Positions 22,878 to 29,518 of a stretch of DNA of 29,518 nucleotides are shown piece after piece. The stretch spans positions 1-29,518 of the forward strand of contig JBKHDD010000041.1 of the NCBI GenBank assembly GCA_046541515.1, written 5' to 3'. The stretch's first letter is position 1; every line of letters starts with the position of its first letter. Below the pieces are notes generated by a model. It was not told where the DNA came from. It did no database searches and saw only the letters and a program-made list of their open reading frames with translations. This stretch comes from CAYFVR01 sp046541515. GTDB taxonomy: Bacteria > Desulfobacterota > Desulfobacteria > Desulfobacterales > Desulfococcaceae. A program made the translations under genes and the position numbers.

Positions 22878-23073
22878 GGCGCTTTTCCCACGTTCATTTC
22901 ACCCTTTGGCGCCGACGGCAAGCCTTCGACCACGGCGATTTTTAAGGCGATTTGCGGAAATTTTCATACCGCTTCCGGGAACATCGAGTCCAACTCGACC
23001 CCGTCCTTCGCCCGCGCCCCGATTCGACAAGTGCAAATCGTCGATCCCGGGGGTAGAGGTGCGGGCTTTCCTG

Positions 23074-23092
23074 CAAATCGCCTAACGATTTG
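23074..23092. repeat. Hairpin CAAATCG-CCTAA-CGATTTG
   Basis: A perfect 7-bp stem in the 258-base gap 22878-23135, downstream of the ABC/kinase operon. No T-run follows on the minus strand, so a role as its terminator is not supported. The rest of the gap shows nothing else. Confidence 0.35.
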
Positions 23093-23135
23093 GCGCTTTT
23101 GGGTTTCGATTATCGGCCGCCGTGGAAACCGGTCT

Positions 23136-24257
23136 TCAGGGACTCCGCGCCAGAATCGGATCGAAAATGGAGCGGATGAATCGGTAGTCCATGTAGCGCT
23201 TCAGCGTCTCCCAGGTGTCGGGATTGCGGACGCCCGCGAAATCGGTCTGGTAGGCCACCCAGCCCATGGCCGACCAGGAAATGCCCCGCAGCAGCACGAA
23301 GGGATTCCGGAGGGCGAAACGCTCGTCCAACGTGTCCCGGAGGTGGGCGTCGCCCACCGCCTCGGCGTAGACCCGGAGGAATTCCCGGCGCTCGTCCTCG
23401 CTCATGCGATAGTCGGTCTTCCACATCGTGGTCAGCGGCGAGCAAAAATGGCAGAGATCGGCCGTCGGGTCTCCGTGACGCGGCATTTCCCAATCCACCA
23501 GCTGGACCGTTCCGGCGGAGCGGTTGACGATGAAATTGCCGGAATTGACCTCGGTGTTGACCACGCAGGGCCAGGGATCGGCCTGGAAATATTTTTCGCC
23601 GCCCCGGGCCTCGTTCATCCAGGCTCGCACGTCCCGCAGATAGGCCCGAATGTTGGGATCGGCCAGATCCGATTCGAAATAGACCGGCAACAGCCGCTCG
23701 CATTCTTCGAAGACGATGGACAGCGGCGCTTCCTCCCGGATCAGATGGTTCCGCTCCTCGGGAACCCGCGCCCGGTGAATCCGCGCGAAAAGCTTCGCCG
23801 CGTCCTCCCGCTCCCGCCGGTAATCCAGCGGCCCGCCGGGGAGGTATTCCATGATCAGAATCCCGCGATCCATTTCGGCCCCTTCCCCCCCCTTTTCCAA
23901 AGGAGGGCCGGGGGGGATTTCTCTCTCCGCGGCGCGGCCGGAGATTTCCACATGGCCCCGATCGTCCACGAAATACGGTACCGGCGCAACCCCGCTCTCC
24001 TTCAGCAGCTCCAACGCCCGATACTCGTAGAGAATCTGGTCCTCCCGCTCGATCTGGCTGCCCAGGTTGACCCGGAACACCAGCCGAACCGGCGGGTCGA
24101 CCAGCAGGTAGTTGAGATTATATTCGCCCTGGGCCAGCGGTTCCACGCGGAAATTTCGGCCCGCCATGACCGGAACGTCGCGCCAGTCCCGATTGGCCAA
24201 ATAGTTTTGCACCCGGGGGAGCATCTCCGCCATTGGGTCTTTCGTCCGGTCACTCAT
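23136..24257 (-). CDS. Aminoglycoside-phosphotransferase-like (APH/choline kinase fold) kinase of ABC operon, with in-frame repeat insertion
   Basis: A 373-residue protein of the APH/ChoK fold. EYNLNYLLVDPPVRLVFRVNLGS (45-67) is the N-lobe, GILIMEYLPGGPLDY (132-146) the hinge, CVVNTEVNSGNFIV (231-244) the position of the catalytic loop, and VQLVDWEMPRHGDPTADL (251-268) the DxD/DWE metal motif. The usual HGDxxxxN loop is NTEVNSGN here: Asn for His and Glu for Asp. A subfamily from ABC operons appears to share this NTEVN pattern (from memory, not verified). Residues about 113-127 (EIPPGPPLEKGGEGA) are encoded by a dispersed palindromic repeat and lie in a loop between the N-lobe and the hinge. 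Its ATG overlaps the ATPase stop by 8 bases. It may phosphorylate the imported substrate. Confidence 0.85.
   Translation of the reverse strand: MSDRTKDPMAEMLPRVQNYLANRDWRDVPVMAGRNFRVEPLAQGEYNLNYLLVDPPVRLVFRVNLGSQIEREDQILYEYRALELLKESGVAPVPYFVDDRGHVEISGRAAEREIPPGPPLEKGGEGAEMDRGILIMEYLPGGPLDYRREREDAAKLFARIHRARVPEERNHLIREEAPLSIVFEECERLLPVYFESDLADPNIRAYLRDVRAWMNEARGGEKYFQADPWPCVVNTEVNSGNFIVNRSAGTVQLVDWEMPRHGDPTADLCHFCSPLTTMWKTDYRMSEDERREFLRVYAEAVGDAHLRDTLDERFALRNPFVLLRGISWSAMGWVAYQTDFAGVRNPDTWETLKRYMDYRFIRSIFDPILARSP
23885..23920 (-). repeat. Dispersed palindromic repeat inserted in frame in a coding gene
   Basis: CCCCCCCTTTTCCAAAGGAG then GGCCGGGGGGATTTC. Same family as 5798-5830 and 5886-5918, but inside the kinase CDS, read as IPPGPPLEKGG without frame change or stop. 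Confidence 0.85.
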
Positions 24258-25311
24258 GATCGCCTTCCATTTTCTTTGTCGCCTCGGGAAAAAAGATTCG
24301 CACCCTGTCCGGGGGAAGCCGTAGCCGCACTTCCCGCCCCGGACGGAAATCTCCCCGGCCGGTCAACGCGGCAAACCGGGTCTCGCCGCATTGGACCCAA
24401 ACCCGGGTGGCCGCCCCCTCGAAATGGGTCCGACGCACCACCGCCGGCAGCCCCTCGTTGTCTTCGGGCCCCAAGAGTTCCACGTCCTCGGGCCGGATGG
24501 TGGCGGTCAGGACCGCGCCGTTGCCGTTGGGCCGGGAGATCGGAAAGTCGCCGAATTCGGTCCGGAACCATCCCGCCTTCACCCGCCCGGTGAAAAAATT
24601 GCAACCGCCGAAAAAATGGGCCACCTCGGGATCGGCCGGCCGGTAGAACAGGTCCCGGGGCGCGCCCACCTGCCGGACTCGCCCGTCCAGGATCAGCGCC
24701 ACCCGGTGGGACAGCATCAACGCCTCGGACTGGTCGTGGGTGACGAAAAGCGTGGTCACCCCGGTCTCGGCCTGGACCTCCCGGATCAGCTCCCGCATTT
24801 GCTGACGCAGATTGGCGTCCAGGCTGGACAGCGGCTCGTCCAGCAGGAGGACCGCCGGGTCCAGCACCAGGGCCCGGGCCAGGCTCGCCCGCTGTTGCTG
24901 CCCGCCGGAGAGCGCGTGAACTTTGCGGTCCGCCAAACCCGCCAACTGCACTAGGCCCAGCATCCGGTCGATCCGGCTTCGGGCCTCCTCGGCGGGAATC
25001 CCGAGCATTTTCAGCCCGAAGCCCACGTTCTGGGCCACGTTCATGTACGGAAAGAGCAACGGCTTTTGGAAAACCATCACCGCGTCCCGTTGCTCCGGCG
25101 GCAGTTCGTTCACGGACCGTCCATTGATGAGAATCTCCCCGGCCATGGGCCGCGTGAGCCCTGCCACCGCCCGCAACAGGGTCGTTTTGCCGGTGCCGCT
25201 GGGGCCCAGCAGGGAGACCACCTCGCCGTCGGCCACGGTCAGGTCGAAATCCCGCAACACCGGCGTTCCGCCGTAGCCCACCGTCAGTCCGCGCAACGCC
25301 AGCTCGCCCAT
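24250..25311 (-). CDS. ABC transporter ATPase (PotA/FbpC-like, YnjD role)
   Basis: A 353-residue ATPase. Walker A GPSGTGKT (36-43), Q-loop VFQKPLLFPYMNVAQNV (Q82), signature LSGGQQQR (134-141), Walker B VLLLDEPLSSLDA (154-166), H-loop FVTHDQSEAL and a C-terminal TOBE-like domain (about 240-353, TIRPEDVELLGPE ... RLRLPPDRVRIFFPE). This resembles PotA/FbpC/CysA-type import ATPases. An open frame extends upstream to 26097, but the real start is ATG 25311, which shares its first base with the permease stop (TGATG). It energises import through the two permeases encoded just upstream. Confidence 0.95.
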   Translation of the reverse strand: MGELALRGLTVGYGGTPVLRDFDLTVADGEVVSLLGPSGTGKTTLLRAVAGLTRPMAGEILINGRSVNELPPEQRDAVMVFQKPLLFPYMNVAQNVGFGLKMLGIPAEEARSRIDRMLGLVQLAGLADRKVHALSGGQQQRASLARALVLDPAVLLLDEPLSSLDANLRQQMRELIREVQAETGVTTLFVTHDQSEALMLSHRVALILDGRVRQVGAPRDLFYRPADPEVAHFFGGCNFFTGRVKAGWFRTEFGDFPISRPNGNGAVLTATIRPEDVELLGPEDNEGLPAVVRRTHFEGAATRVWVQCGETRFAALTGRGDFRPGREVRLRLPPDRVRIFFPEATKKMEGDHE

Positions 25312-26123
25312 CAGCCGATCCCCGCGGCGCTTCGCCCGCCCAGATACCGGGCGCTCAAAATCAGCGCCAGCAGGGCCGGCGCGACGAAGACCAGACTCAC
25401 CGCCGCCGCCACGGGCCGGTCCCCGCCGTTCATCAGGGAGAAAAGCACAATGGGCAGGGTGACGACCCGGCCGCCGCCGATGATGAGAGTGCTCAGATAT
25501 TGGGTCCAGGACAACAAAAAGGTGAACAACCCCGCGACCACCAGCCCCGGCCAGATCAGCGGCAGCGTCACCCGCCGGGCCACTTGAAACCGGGACGCCC
25601 CCAGGGAACGGGCCTGCTCCTCGAATTCGGGATCGTAGTTGGAAAAAACGCCCCACATCACAAAGACGGCATAGGGCAGGCAGACGGTGAGATGGACCAG
25701 CACCACGCCGGCGAAGGTCTCCGCCAGACCCAGTCGGATGAACCAGAGGTGCAGCCCCATGGCCACGCTCAAGGGGGGAACGATCACGGGCACGGCCAGC
25801 AGGATGGACAAAGCATCCTTGCCGCGAAAGGCGTAGAGTCCCAACGCCCGCCCGGCCAATGTTCCGGCGGGCGCCGCCGCCAACGCCGTGACCGCGGCGA
25901 CGGCCGTGCTGGCCGCAATCCCGCCCCGTATCTGTGCCCCCGCCGTGCCGAAAGCATACCGCCACGCCCGGAGCCCCCATTCCCCCGGCCACAATTGCGG
26001 GTAAAACCAGCGTTCGGAAAAGGCCCACAAAAACAGGGGAACGAAGAGTATGCTCACGGCGAAGATCGCCAGCACGGCGGGGGCGCGCCGCATCCATCGG
26101 TTTTGGTACCCAATGCGAATCAT
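25311..26123 (-). CDS. ABC transporter permease, second subunit
   Basis: A 270-residue inner-membrane protein with about six membrane helices. The BPD_transp_1 EAA loop, EEQARSLGASRFQVARRVTLPLIWPG (about 183-208), contacts the ATPase. Other stretches are PAGTLAGRALGLYAF and LLAVPVIVPPLSVAMGLHLWF, typical of ThiP/YnjC-like permeases. It overlaps the first permease gene by 4 bases and the ATPase gene by 1. In E. coli the YnjC permease is a single double-length chain; here two genes encode the halves. Confidence 0.92.
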   Translation of the reverse strand: MIRIGYQNRWMRRAPAVLAIFAVSILFVPLFLWAFSERWFYPQLWPGEWGLRAWRYAFGTAGAQIRGGIAASTAVAAVTALAAAPAGTLAGRALGLYAFRGKDALSILLAVPVIVPPLSVAMGLHLWFIRLGLAETFAGVVLVHLTVCLPYAVFVMWGVFSNYDPEFEEQARSLGASRFQVARRVTLPLIWPGLVVAGLFTFLLSWTQYLSTLIIGGGRVVTLPIVLFSLMNGGDRPVAAAVSLVFVAPALLALILSARYLGGRSAAGIG

Positions 26124-27028
26124 ATCACCACGCCCCTTCGCCGGGCCGCTTGCACGGTGATCTGCCCCAGCAAAACGGTCAACGCCACCACCGCAGCGAT
26201 GATCAGCCCGGTGGCGATTCCCTCGGGCCGGGACATCAGGTCCACGTCGCCGTAATACCGGTAGGCCTGCACCGGCAAGGTCATGGGATAGGTCCGTCCC
26301 AACAGGAAGGGCACTTCAAACGCGCCGAAGGTATAGGCGAAAACGATGAGGCACGCCGCGCCCAGGCTGGGGAACACCGTGGGCGCCACCACGTACCGGA
26401 ACCGTTGCCATGGCCCGGCCTTGAGAGTCCGGGCCACTTCCATCCGCTCCCGGCCGCCGTGGTGCAGGACGGACAGCAGCATTAGCGTGATGAAGGGGAC
26501 CTCCTTCCAGACGTAGACGGTCAGAATTCCCACCGCCCAGGGATCGTTGACCAGCAGGGGAAAATCCCCCGGCCCGGAAATCAACCCCAGCCCCGCGGCC
26601 GCACGGCTGATCAGCCCGGCGGGCGCCAGCAGAAAGGCGACGGCCACGGCCACCACCAGGTGGGGAACCACCAGCGGAATCTGGAAGATGAAATGTAGGG
26701 ACCGACCTCTCCCGGTCGCGCCGGAGAGAAGCAACGCCATCCCCAAACTGATCCCGGCGGCGATGGCGGTGGAAACCAGGGAGACGTAGAGGGTCAGCCC
26801 GAGGTTCCGAAAAAAATCACTGTCGGTCAGCACGTTCCGGAAATGGTCCAGGGTCGGCGTGTCCATCCCGGCCGATGGCAGGTATCCCAGGCTCTGGGCA
26901 ATTCCCCAGGCCAGGCCCCCGCCGAACAGCAGAAGAACCACCAGCAGGGCGGGGCCGAGAAGAATCCAGATCGTCCCGGCCCGCTCCGGAACGCGGGTCC
27001 GGGCGTCGGCGCCGCTTCCGGGAATCAT
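26120..27028 (-). CDS. ABC transporter permease, first subunit
   Basis: About 302 residues. The start ATG 27028 overlaps the binding-protein stop (ATGA); a longer frame to 27172 is within that gene and is not used. First membrane helix IWILLGPALLVVLLLFGGGLAWGIA, further helices, and the EAA loop ERMEVARTLKAGPWQRFRYVVAPTVFPSLG near residue 200-230. PLVVPHLVVAVAVAFLLAPAG is typical of BPD_transp_1 permeases in ThiP- or YnjC-like importers. It pairs with the second permease to form the membrane channel. Confidence 0.92.
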   Translation of the reverse strand: MIPGSGADARTRVPERAGTIWILLGPALLVVLLLFGGGLAWGIAQSLGYLPSAGMDTPTLDHFRNVLTDSDFFRNLGLTLYVSLVSTAIAAGISLGMALLLSGATGRGRSLHFIFQIPLVVPHLVVAVAVAFLLAPAGLISRAAAGLGLISGPGDFPLLVNDPWAVGILTVYVWKEVPFITLMLLSVLHHGGRERMEVARTLKAGPWQRFRYVVAPTVFPSLGAACLIVFAYTFGAFEVPFLLGRTYPMTLPVQAYRYYGDVDLMSRPEGIATGLIIAAVVALTVLLGQITVQAARRRGVVI

Positions 27029-28287
27029 CGGGCCTTCAGCACCTTTTCTTGCCACCCCTGCTCCAGCCGAATCAGGATTTCCGAGGGCGGCTCGGGCAGC
27101 CGGTGGGCCTGGAGCACGGCGTCGGGCAGGGTCGCCTCGCCCCGGGGCGGCGCCTGGAATTTGGCTTGCCATTCCGGTTCCAACCGGCCGGCGTCGATGG
27201 CCGGCAAATCGCCCCAGACCCGGGAATCGGCCTTTTCAAGCTGGGCCTCGGGGGAAAGCAAAAAATTGGCGGCCACCATGGCCCCTTCGGGATCGCCCGC
27301 GTTGAAGGGAATGGCCACGAAATGGGTGTTGGCGATGGTGCCCTCTTCGAAGACGAAGGTCCGGACCGTTTCCGGGTAGAGACCGTCCTGGATGCGCTTG
27401 GAGGCTTCGGCGGGATGGTAGCTGAAGGAGAAGTCGATCTCCCCGTCCGCGAAGAGCTGGGAGAGCCGCACCGGCGATTCGGGATAGGTCTGGCCCTCCC
27501 GCCAGAGAAACGGTTTCAGCTCCCGGAGCGCCGCGTAGGTTTGTTCCGCCGCCGCGGCGAATTTCTCTTCGTCGAAGTCTCCTTGCCAGCCGACCACGTC
27601 GCCGGCCACATGGTAAAAGACGTGCCGGACGAAGACGGAACCGGTAAAATCCGGCGGCGCGGGGTACGTGAAGCGGCCGGGGTGGTCCTTGATCCACCGG
27701 ATGAAATCGCCCATGGTTTTAGGCGGCTCCGGGGTCCGGGCGGTGTCGTGGATGAAAACCACCTGGGCGCCGCCCCAGGGCGATTCCATCCCCTCCACCG
27801 GTTCGCCAAAATCGTTTTTCACGGAGGGCTTGGCGAGGTCCACGTATCGGATGTTCGGCAGCCGATCCGCGTAGGGCCCGAAGAGCAGGCCGTTGCCCTT
27901 GGCGGTGCGGAAATTCTCGCCGTTGATCCACATCAGGTCGGCCTCGCCGCCTTCGGTCTTGCCGGCCTGGCGCTCCACCAGCAGCCTGCTCATCACCTCG
28001 GCGATGTCTCGCACCGGCACCTGGCGGAGGGTGACGCCGTATTTCTCCTTCAACGCCGGGGCCACGAAACCGTTGACGTAGGCGTTGGCGGCCGGGAAGC
28101 CGCCGTACATGAACCAGTCCACGGTCTGGCCCCGGGCCGCTTCCACCGTCGCCGCCCAGTCGGCCGGTTCCGCCGCGGCGGGGGCCGCCAGAGCGGTCAG
28201 AAAAAAAACGATCGTCGGAAGGCCAATCCACCATCGGACCCAAAACAAAAATGGTTTCGTCGTCGAGAGTTTCCGCCGGTTGTTCAT
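27025..28287 (-). CDS. ABC transporter substrate-binding protein, YnjB-like
   Basis: A 420-residue periplasmic protein. Shine-Dalgarno AGGAGGT (28293-28299) lies 5 bases before ATG 28287. A signal peptide, IGLPTIVFFLTALAAPAAAEP, is likely cleaved after AAA near residue 39. The mature chain begins WAATVEAARGQTVDWFMYGGFPAANAYVNGFV; ADLMWINGENFRTAK, FGPYADRLPNIRYVDL and ESPWGGAQVVFIHD are segments I know from YnjB-family proteins of E. coli and relatives. The substrate of YnjBCD systems is not established to my knowledge. It is the first gene of a five-gene operon whose neighbours overlap by 1-8 bases. Confidence 0.92.
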   Translation of the reverse strand: MNNRRKLSTTKPFLFWVRWWIGLPTIVFFLTALAAPAAAEPADWAATVEAARGQTVDWFMYGGFPAANAYVNGFVAPALKEKYGVTLRQVPVRDIAEVMSRLLVERQAGKTEGGEADLMWINGENFRTAKGNGLLFGPYADRLPNIRYVDLAKPSVKNDFGEPVEGMESPWGGAQVVFIHDTARTPEPPKTMGDFIRWIKDHPGRFTYPAPPDFTGSVFVRHVFYHVAGDVVGWQGDFDEEKFAAAAEQTYAALRELKPFLWREGQTYPESPVRLSQLFADGEIDFSFSYHPAEASKRIQDGLYPETVRTFVFEEGTIANTHFVAIPFNAGDPEGAMVAANFLLSPEAQLEKADSRVWGDLPAIDAGRLEPEWQAKFQAPPRGEATLPDAVLQAHRLPEPPSEILIRLEQGWQEKVLKAR

Positions 28288-28553
28288 TCAGCACCTCCTG
28301 GATAGAGGAATTCGCGCCACTCGATCGGGGAGCGCTCGGTGTTCAGTCGGTTTCGTCGGGGATTCCGGCCAGAACTTACAGACGGCCTCGGGCTCGCACG
28401 AGACGTTCCCGGTTCGTTCACCTGGCGAAAAATGCCTATTTTTCGGAGGGTTCGCAAGAGGAAATTCGGCGGCAAAGGAGACAATTCCGTGGTTGCGGTC
28501 CGGCGGGGCTTGGGTTATGGGAAGGAAAACTTGAAACGCGGGGGAAAACCACC
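28288..28553. other. Divergent spacer between ABC operon and coaX
   Basis: Should hold two divergent promoters. CGAAAAA-TGCCTA-TTTTTCG (28426-28445) is a perfect 7-bp stem in the coaX leader; it has few G-C pairs and no following T-run. AAAGGAGACAAT (near 28490) reads like a Shine-Dalgarno for a short frame starting GTG, which I do not support as a gene. Confidence 0.35.
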
Positions 28554-29336
28554 ATGCTGCTGGTCATCGACGTGGGGAACACCAACACGGTCATGGGGAT
28601 TTATCGGGGCGAGGAGCCGGTCCGGGACTGGCGCATCCGGACCGAGCGGAACACCACCGAAGACGAATTCAACCTTCTGATTTCCGGCCTTTTCGCCGGT
28701 GCGGGCATCCAATTGGATGCGGTGACCGACACCATCATCTCCAGCGTGGTGCCGCCCATGGCCGCCATTCTCAGCGCTTTTTGCAGAAAATATCTGAACC
28801 ACGAGCCGCTCTGGGTGGACGCCAAAACGGCGGCGGGCATGCCCATTCTCTACGACAATCCCCGGGAAGTGGGCGCGGACCGCATCGTCAACGCCGTGGC
28901 GGCATACGAAATCTATCGGACCGCGCTGATCATCATCGACTTCGGCACGGCCACCACCTTCGACGCCGTTTCGGCGGCGGGGGAATACCTGGGCGGGGCC
29001 ATAAGCCCCGGGGTGGGCATTTCGGCGGAGGCGCTGTTCATGCGGGCGTCCAAGCTGCCCCGGGTGGACATCCTGAAGGCCCCGGAACGGGTCGTCGGAC
29101 GGGACACCATCGGCAGCATCCAGTCCGGCGTCATCTTCGGCTACGCGGGGCTGGTGGAAGGCATCGCCTCCCGAATGACGGCGGAAATGGGGGCGCCGAA
29201 ACCTCGGATCATCGCCACCGGCGGGCTGGCCCCCCTGATGGCCGACGTCTGCCCCGCCATCGAGGCGGTGGAGCCGGACCTGACCCTGGAGGGATTGCGC
29301 CTCATCCACCAGCGGGTTCGGGATTTCGGGAAGTAG
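28554..29336 (+). CDS. coaX: Type III pantothenate kinase
   Basis: A 260-residue ASKHA-fold kinase catalysing the first step of coenzyme A synthesis, phosphorylation of pantothenate. Motifs: MLLVIDVGNTNTVMGIY (P-loop-like DxGNT, residues 6-10), IISSVVPPM, YDNPREVGADRIVNAVAAY (GADR), ALIIIDFGTATTFDAV (DFGTATTFD) and GGAISPGVGISAEAL. The length is usual for CoaX (about 255-260). ATG 28554 is preceded by a G-rich but imperfect Shine-Dalgarno; a longer open frame upstream to 28251 lacks family similarity and is not used. It is divergent from the ABC operon, and direct repeats follow 17 bases after its stop. Confidence 0.96.
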   Translation: MLLVIDVGNTNTVMGIYRGEEPVRDWRIRTERNTTEDEFNLLISGLFAGAGIQLDAVTDTIISSVVPPMAAILSAFCRKYLNHEPLWVDAKTAAGMPILYDNPREVGADRIVNAVAAYEIYRTALIIIDFGTATTFDAVSAAGEYLGGAISPGVGISAEALFMRASKLPRVDILKAPERVVGRDTIGSIQSGVIFGYAGLVEGIASRMTAEMGAPKPRIIATGGLAPLMADVCPAIEAVEPDLTLEGLRLIHQRVRDFGK

Positions 29337-29414
29337 CGAATGGCCGCTATCCGGCTTAGATCCAATACCGTTCACTTTGGCATTTCAATTGGCCAATCGT
29401 GAAAGATTGACCAA

Positions 29415-29433
29415 GGGCGAATGCAATTCGCCC
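29415..29433. repeat. Perfect palindrome GGGCGAAT-GCA-ATTCGCCC
   Basis: 8-bp stems with a 3-base loop. It is the reference copy of a small family also seen at 4645-4678 and 5839-5857 and is followed by CATTTTTTTGG. Confidence 0.8.
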
Positions 29434-29453
29434 CTGCCATTTTTTTGGTAAAA

Positions 29454-29487
29454 TGAACGGTATTGGGCTTAGACCCAATACCGTTCA
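29454..29487. repeat. Perfect 14-bp inverted repeat
   Basis: TGAACGGTATTGGG (29454-29467), a 6-base loop CTTAGA, and CCCAATACCGTTCA (29474-29487). The right arm is also the start of the second direct repeat unit. It looks like an end of a small non-autonomous element or a junction of two inverted copies. Confidence 0.85.
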
Positions 29488-29518
29488 CTTTGGCATTTCA
29501 ATTGGCCAATCGTGCAAG

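Larger units (their letters stand above)
29353..29518 (+). repeat. Direct repeat with 113-bp period, running off the right edge
   Basis: 53 bases starting GGCTTAGA at 29353 recur at 29466 with 2 mismatches. Between the copies lie a perfect GGGCGAAT palindrome (29415-29433) and a T-rich tail. The second copy reaches the window end, so the array may continue. Confidence 0.85.

Noticed and set aside
25312..26097. Upstream extension of the ABC ATPase frame
   Set aside because: The extension lies in another frame of the permease gene; the ATPase domain begins exactly at ATG 25311.
28426..28445. Terminator or riboswitch in the coaX leader
   Set aside because: The stem is A/T-rich with a short loop and no T-run; no known riboswitch pattern is visible.

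Overview
This is a GC-rich (about 60 % by eye) Gram-negative chromosomal window with no rRNA, tRNA, CRISPR array, transposase or integrase that I could find. Outer-membrane polysaccharide export parts, a BY-kinase with an inserted DUF4388-like module, a HAD/PurM-like fusion and palindromic repeats of the CCCCCTTT-AAAGGGGG type recall Desulfobacterota-like (former Deltaproteobacteria) genomes. That placement is inference from gene content; no phylogenetic marker is present.

Left part (1-18.2 kb, all genes on the minus strand): a surface-polysaccharide locus. Read in transcription order it begins with a conserved-looking winged-helix-like protein (18223-17687) and a secreted helical protein (17391-16483). 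Then follows an export and assembly set: beta-barrel (BBP2-like), Wza-like exporter, Wzz/GumC-like co-polymerase, BY-kinase and TPR protein. Next come an MNT nucleotidyltransferase with a HEPN stub, UDP-glucuronate decarboxylase, and remnants of a TumE-type toxin-antitoxin pair fused to a metallo-beta-lactamase fragment. After these lie sugar-nucleotide genes of the WbpB/WbpD/WbpI type (diacetamido-uronic acid synthesis): an intact wbpD-like copy, a PD-(D/E)XK DUF3782-like gene in between, wbpB, a second and degenerating wbpD-like copy, an O-antigen ligase/polymerase, and a 2-epimerase running off the left edge. The stretch 4.1-8.2 kb is a disturbed zone with a segmental duplication, several palindromic repeats, decayed toxin-antitoxin genes and a chimeric ORF.

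Middle part (18.8-22.9 kb): a plus-strand pair consisting of a DHA2-family exporter and, overlapping it by ATGA, a HAD phosphatase fused to a PurM-like (AIR-synthase-related) domain. A DUF2887/Rpn-like nuclease-fold gene faces it on the minus strand.

Right part (23.1-29.5 kb): a tightly overlapping minus-strand operon for a YnjBCD-like ABC importer (binding protein, two permeases, ATPase) ending in an APH-like kinase. The kinase carries a dispersed palindromic repeat in frame. Divergent to it lies coaX (type III pantothenate kinase). The window ends in a 113-bp-period direct repeat with a perfect 14-bp inverted repeat.

The most notable points are the nested BY-kinase architecture, the repeat inserted in frame in the kinase, the duplicated wbpD with two compensating frameshifts, and two separate toxin-antitoxin remnants flanking the UDP-xylose synthase gene. 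I found no clear evidence of a wholly new multi-gene system; the ABC-importer/kinase operon and the nested kinase are the best candidates for undescribed function.
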